Assembly (NCBI RefSeq): GCF_007860095.1
Contig: NZ_SJPT01000003.1
Coordinates: 62,001 to 126,000, forward strand
Source of the DNA: Novipirellula galeiformis
GTDB lineage: Bacteria; Planctomycetota; Planctomycetia; Pirellulales; Pirellulaceae
Length of the DNA stretch: 64,000 nucleotides
Direction of reading: 5' to 3'
The notes under the pieces were generated by a model. The model searched no databases. It was not told where the DNA came from and saw only the letters and a list, made by a program, of their open reading frames with translations. The translations under genes and the position numbers were made by a program. This document shows positions 60,587 to 64,000 of this stretch, piece by piece (the stretch's first letter is position 1; every line of letters begins with the position of its first letter).

Positions 60587-62778
60587 AAACTACCCCTTGC
60601 ATTAACAAGTTCTTCGGTGGCCATCGCTTGGCTCGATCGCGTTTGGCTCGATCGCTCTGCCCGCGCCGCGGAGGGTGAGGGCGCCGGAGAATGGAAACTC
60701 GTTTGCATCCCTGGCTTGACGCGGGGATGGATCCACGGCGACGCCATTTGAATGGCAATCGCAATACCACCGGCCGAAAGCATGCCCAGCGGCTGGGGGA
60801 TCGGCAATACTTGGTGAACCGCCCACTCGGCCACCACCGCCACCGCGACGCTCCATAGACTCAAGCGATGACGTCGCAGCGGATCGACCGCGCGCCACCA
60901 ACGCAGCACGGCGAACAACATCGCAAAGTGGGCCATCATTGCCGACGCACGTGGAATGCCCTCGGCATAGAGTGCTTGAGGCAGCGTGCTCGAGTCGATG
61001 TCGCGTGCCAAGCCGGCATCGATCGGCAGCATGAAAAATTGGTTCATCGTGTAGGCGATCAAGCCGATTCCACCTCCGACTCCGGCAAGCACGATGCGGC
61101 GTGGCAGACTTTCGCCTTCGTCTCGTTCCCACAACTTCCCCAGCCCCAACAGCGAGATCGCGGCTGCCATCACCACGATTGCCATCCATCCATACGGAGC
61201 GAGCGCGATCGAATCGACCGTTCCGCTACGAAGCCCAATCACCCCCGCGGCAATGGTGAGGGCAAGCGTTGTGATGATCGCGGTGATCCACGACGTGTTC
61301 AGTTCCGCCGCTCGATGAATCGATCGCTTGGCCCGCAGGTCGTTGCGCATGTGATGCCGCCATTGCGACCGTGTCATCGGTCGTGCGGGGGCATCCACGT
61401 GAGTCGCGATCCGCTGGGCCTGAGCATAGCTGGGTTGTTGGCTAACGTGCAGCACCATTTGACGGACAATGTAGTACGGCACGTAGACCACGCCCACCAG
61501 CGACATCAACGGTAGTAACCAATGGGTATTGACCACCAAAACCATCGCCGCGGTCAGTAACAGAAACAGTCTCGCCGCCGGGGAACGATCGAGGGTTCGC
61601 CACCATCGTTGCAAATCGGAAACACTTTCGCGAACCGCCCGTGCCAGCGGTTCGGGAGCCGCTGGGGCCTCGGCGTGCTGGGGATCCGTGGTCGCCTCAC
61701 GCCCACCGCCAATGGATGCGTCGCGTGCCGTCACCAGCGCTGCCAAAATGGGATCGTTCGAGGTCGCGCGAGAGGTCTCAGTCGGCAAATCGCTCGCGGG
61801 CGGAGGCGTGGTTTGTGGTGCAGGTGGGGGCGTCTGGGCCACGCCGATCGGCATCGCTTGGCCGGTGCCCCCATCGGCCAGAGGGATTCCAAGGGCATGC
61901 GCCATCTCGGCGACCGCGCGAAAACGTTTCGTCGGATCCTTCTCGAGGCACTTCGTCACCACCGAGCGATAAGGTTCCGCTAAGACGCTCACATCGGGCT
62001 GTGCCGTCATGTGTTTGACAATGATTTCATGGCAACTCTCACCGTCAAAGGGCACCGTTCCGGTCAATAGTTCGTACAACAAAATGCCGAGTGCATAGAT
62101 GTCGATTTCGCGTCCGTACTCTCCACGCCCGATCTCGGGAGCCATGTAGTGAAACGTGCCGACGCTCTCGGTATGGCCGCCGCGATGCGACGACGAGATG
62201 AACTTGCTTAATCCGTAATCGCCAACCTTAACCATCCCCATGTCGTCAAAGACATTTCCTGGTTTGAGATCCCGATGCACCAATCCGGCGTTATGCAGAT
62301 GGTCGACGCCCGCCGCGATGCCCGCGAACCAGCGACGAACCTCTGCGGACGCTAAGCCTTGTGGAGACTGGTCGAGCACTTGGCGTAAATTTTGTCCCGC
62401 AACATACTCCATCACCACCCATGCTTGATCCTGCGTGTCGCGACAAATGTCATACAACGCGATCAAGTGGGGGTGTTTTAGGTTCAAACAATGCGAAACC
62501 CCGCGCAACTCCACTTCCAAGTTTCGCTGGATCCGCTTCAGCGCGACTTCCTTTCCCGCCTCGCTGACCGCAAAATAGACCTCACCAAATCCACCGATCC
62601 CGATGCCACGACGAATCGTGTATCGATCCAAGGGCTGCGCTCCTGAGGGATAGGTGAATGACATAGAAGTTGTGGTTGTATGACTAGCGTGCGTTTCGTC
62701 CAACGGGCATGGATCCCGAAGCGGAGCGTCGGGATACCGGTTCGATGCGACCTCTAGTTTACCGAGAAGCGTCGTCAT
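60583..62778 (-). CDS. Ser/Thr protein kinase with polytopic membrane C-terminus
   Basis: 731 residues. An N-terminal Hanks kinase (about 52-300): GIGIGGFGEVYFA, lysine 81, VHRDLKPGN (168-176), DYG instead of DFG (187-189), GTFHYMAPEIGRGEYGREID and a regular lobe end. A Pro/Ala-rich linker (about 305-375) leads to a C-terminal half with about eight membrane helices (two near 395-430, others to 700). DYG is seen in many related planctomycete kinases and keeps the aspartate. A membrane signal may control the kinase. An ATG at 62664 would skip 38 poorly conserved residues. Its stop overlaps the next gene. Confidence 0.9.
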   Translation of the reverse strand: MTTLLGKLEVASNRYPDAPLRDPCPLDETHASHTTTTSMSFTYPSGAQPLDRYTIRRGIGIGGFGEVYFAVSEAGKEVALKRIQRNLEVELRGVSHCLNLKHPHLIALYDICRDTQDQAWVVMEYVAGQNLRQVLDQSPQGLASAEVRRWFAGIAAGVDHLHNAGLVHRDLKPGNVFDDMGMVKVGDYGLSKFISSSHRGGHTESVGTFHYMAPEIGRGEYGREIDIYALGILLYELLTGTVPFDGESCHEIIVKHMTAQPDVSVLAEPYRSVVTKCLEKDPTKRFRAVAEMAHALGIPLADGGTGQAMPIGVAQTPPPAPQTTPPPASDLPTETSRATSNDPILAALVTARDASIGGGREATTDPQHAEAPAAPEPLARAVRESVSDLQRWWRTLDRSPAARLFLLLTAAMVLVVNTHWLLPLMSLVGVVYVPYYIVRQMVLHVSQQPSYAQAQRIATHVDAPARPMTRSQWRHHMRNDLRAKRSIHRAAELNTSWITAIITTLALTIAAGVIGLRSGTVDSIALAPYGWMAIVVMAAAISLLGLGKLWERDEGESLPRRIVLAGVGGGIGLIAYTMNQFFMLPIDAGLARDIDSSTLPQALYAEGIPRASAMMAHFAMLFAVLRWWRAVDPLRRHRLSLWSVAVAVVAEWAVHQVLPIPQPLGMLSAGGIAIAIQMASPWIHPRVKPGMQTSFHSPAPSPSAARAERSSQTRSSQAMATEELVNARGSL

Positions 62779-63177
62779 GAATCGATTTCCCCAATGAAAT
62801 TCTTAGGCGATTTTGGTTGCGTTAATGTCGAGATTGAATCCACTCGCACTTCGATTCGCGGTCCCGCGGCGCGGTGGATCGTTTACGTGCCCCCCCTCTC
62901 TCTACGTTGGTCGCTTGTTTTCGCAATAAGGGAGTGCCGTTCCGTTTTTTCTCTTCACGGGCGGTGTCTCTTTACGGGCGGTGTCTCTTTACGGGCCGTT
63001 CGGTATCTCCCCTGTTTTGCTAACGAGCGATTCACTCTGCTTCAATTATGGTAAGGCTCCAATGGAAGCCGTCCTGGGCGCGGAAAGTTATCCGGTAGGG
63101 GGCAACCCCACGCGAAGTCATTGATCCCACTTCCTACGTCTGCGGGGGAAGGCTCGTTGTTTCATACGGTTTTCGTT
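62779..63177. other. Leader region of the kinase operon
   Basis: 399 bp with no supported gene. ACGGGCGGTGTCTCTTT is present in tandem at 62957 and 62974 with a partial third copy. The kinase operon promoter is expected here. Confidence 0.5.
62957..62990. repeat. 17-bp tandem repeat in the kinase leader
   Basis: ACGGGCGGTGTCTCTTT twice, with ACGGGC of a third copy after it. Confidence 0.85.
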
Positions 63178-63753
63178 TCATGCGTTTTCCAATGTCATCT
63201 CAATCTCACCCATTGCCACGCGAGTGCCGATGGGAAGCTTGGCCAATTCCGCAGTTCCTAAGACCTTGGCGAGCCACTGGTCCGCTCGGCGCGTCATCAC
63301 CACCTTCTGCTGGAGCCCGTATAATTGCACGTGGCAATCCGCCGTCGGACCGATCAAAAGCGTATCAGCGGCGAAAATAATACCATCGACATGTCCATCG
63401 AAGCGGTGAGGTGGTTGCAGTGTTAAAACTCCAGAACCGCTCAGCGGACTCGGTTGGCGAAATACGAGCGTTGCGGAACTCGTGATCGGAAGCGGGTGAC
63501 CGGGTTGCAGGGGCACAGCGGACTCTGGTTTTTCAGCGGAGTTCCAAAAGTAGCGATCCTCTTGCCGGGTGATTACGCCCGCCCGGCGAGGTAAATCCGC
63601 TTGGATACGAACGTCGGTTCCCCATGCCGAACTTGCACCACCGACGGACCACCTGTGACCGGCTAAAAGCAAAAAACCACCGCAGCCATCGACCCAAAGC
63701 CTCCAGCGATCCGCAGGAGGCTTCGAGTTCGATAAGGTTTCCGTTTCAGACAC
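63178..63753 (-). CDS. FHA-like domain protein
   Basis: About 191 residues from the GTG at 63753, which has an AAAAGG site before it; the frame is open to a TTG at 63831 whose lead comes from low-complexity DNA. The segment RWRLWVDGCGGFLLLAGHRW and the later LLIGPTADCHVQLYGLQQKV with ADQWLAKVLG look like forkhead-associated strands, which bind phosphothreonine. The family is only partly conserved. It is near a Ser/Thr kinase gene, which fits a phospho-reader role, but this is inferred. Confidence 0.65.
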   Translation of the reverse strand: MSETETLSNSKPPADRWRLWVDGCGGFLLLAGHRWSVGGASSAWGTDVRIQADLPRRAGVITRQEDRYFWNSAEKPESAVPLQPGHPLPITSSATLVFRQPSPLSGSGVLTLQPPHRFDGHVDGIIFAADTLLIGPTADCHVQLYGLQQKVVMTRRADQWLAKVLGTAELAKLPIGTRVAMGEIEMTLENA

Positions 63754-63804
63754 GTCCAACTGCCTTTTCAAGTTCCAATCATCCTCAACGTTGGTTTTCT
63801 TAAC

Positions 63805-63859
63805 CGCCCAAACCCAGCCAAACCAAACCAAAACCAGCCCAGCTCAGCCCAGCCCAGCC
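63805..63859. repeat. Low-complexity CCAAA/CCAGC tract
   Basis: A run built from CCAAACC, CCAGCC and CCCAGC units lies in the gap before the FHA-like gene and partly in its longer frame, where it would read as Trp/Val/Gly-rich residues. Confidence 0.7.
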
Positions 63860-64000
63860 TTAGTCTAGCTGAATCGATACAAGCGACTTCGACACGTCCT
63901 CGTCACCAAAGTAGCTAGTGATTTCGTCCAACAAGTTTTCTTCGCTCGGCTCATCCAAGTCGATTTCACCAAAGTATTCGACGTCGACATTCATGGTCTC
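63860..64000 (-). CDS. End of a reading frame at the right edge (partial or 44-residue protein)
   Basis: The minus strand reads MNVDVEYFGEIDLDEPSE and continues to VSIQLD before the stop at 63860. From the ATG at 63994 it is 44 residues; the frame is also open to the window edge, so it may be the tail of a larger gene. The VEYFGEIDLD segment resembles the start of DUF2004/DUF6985-like small proteins. Acidic, no membrane segment. Confidence 0.45.
   Translation of the reverse strand, partial: ETMNVDVEYFGEIDLDEPSEENLLDEITSYFGDEDVSKSLVSIQLD

Noticed and set aside
1-64000. tRNA, rRNA, insertion sequences and prophage genes
   Set aside because: No cloverleaf-like sequence with a TTCGA arm, no transposase or integrase frame and no phage structural gene was recognised; a covariance scan could still find a small RNA.

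Overview
The window reads as chromosomal DNA of a planctomycete, most likely a Rhodopirellula/Pirellula-type member of the Pirellulales. This is inferred from gene content: a type I sulfatase, a DUF1501 and a PSD1/DUF1549-DUF1553 cytochrome-type protein in one block, a DUF1080 protein, a TAT-exported Gfo/Idh/MocA oxidoreductase, two large membrane-anchored Ser/Thr kinases, and two small membrane proteins starting with an NPYA/NPYQ motif. Base composition is moderately GC-rich throughout. I see no obvious foreign island, insertion sequence, prophage, CRISPR array, rRNA or tRNA.

Layout. 1-1139: start of a secreted Gfo/Idh/MocA oxidoreductase, running off the left edge. 1510-5616: RNA helicase HrpA. 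6037-8265: Cache-domain Ser/Thr kinase. 8458-14265 (minus): flagellar basal-body operon flgF-flgG-flgA-flgH-flgI-flgJ-flgN-like, preceded by a sigma-28-like promoter. 14638-16424: sufU-sufS, then a convergent cytosolic histidine kinase. 17584-20020: NPYA membrane protein, LL-diaminopimelate aminotransferase, rpsT. 20140-24382: siroheme/molybdenum-cofactor operon (cobA-hemD fusion, CMD-family protein, mobA, moeA, NPYQ membrane protein). 24429-31702: planctomycete degradation block (DUF1501, PSD1/DUF1549/DUF1553, DUF1080, sulfatase). 31865-38989: radical SAM protein, DUF2293, a large Pro/Glu-repeat exported protein, a DisA_N/DacZ-like diadenylate cyclase, thymidine kinase and RNase PH. 39172-43488: arginine/proline genes argF, an argD-like gene, argB, and divergent proC. 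43634-45294: small and exported proteins of unknown role. 45369-58760: a Wzx/Wzy-type exopolysaccharide locus (five glycosyltransferases or glycosyltransferase-like proteins, an initiating sugar transferase, a Wzz/GumC-like co-polymerase, a Wzy/WaaL-type polymerase or ligase, and a Wzx flippase). 58804-62778: a Ser/Thr kinase coupled to two exported or membrane proteins. 63178-64000: an FHA-like protein and the end of a further reading frame.

Working together. The flagellar genes build the rod, the P and L rings and their chaperones. The arginine genes carry acetylglutamate to citrulline, except that the ArgD homologue lacks the PLP-binding lysine, so the transamination step is probably done elsewhere. 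The cobA-hemD/mobA/moeA set supplies siroheme or corrinoid precursors and molybdenum cofactor. The polysaccharide locus holds initiation, chain extension, flipping, polymerisation and chain-length control; no outer-membrane export gene is seen.

The most unusual signal outside genes is an imperfect palindromic repeat of about 110 bp. It occurs in at least five intergenic places (about 14427, 17298, 25898, 28857 and 47248), in both orientations, and two copies flank the PSD1/DUF1549 gene. A second theme is abundant short tandem duplications (12-21 bp units), several lying at or across stop codons and one encoding a five-residue Cys-rich repeat. Both deserve genome-wide checks.
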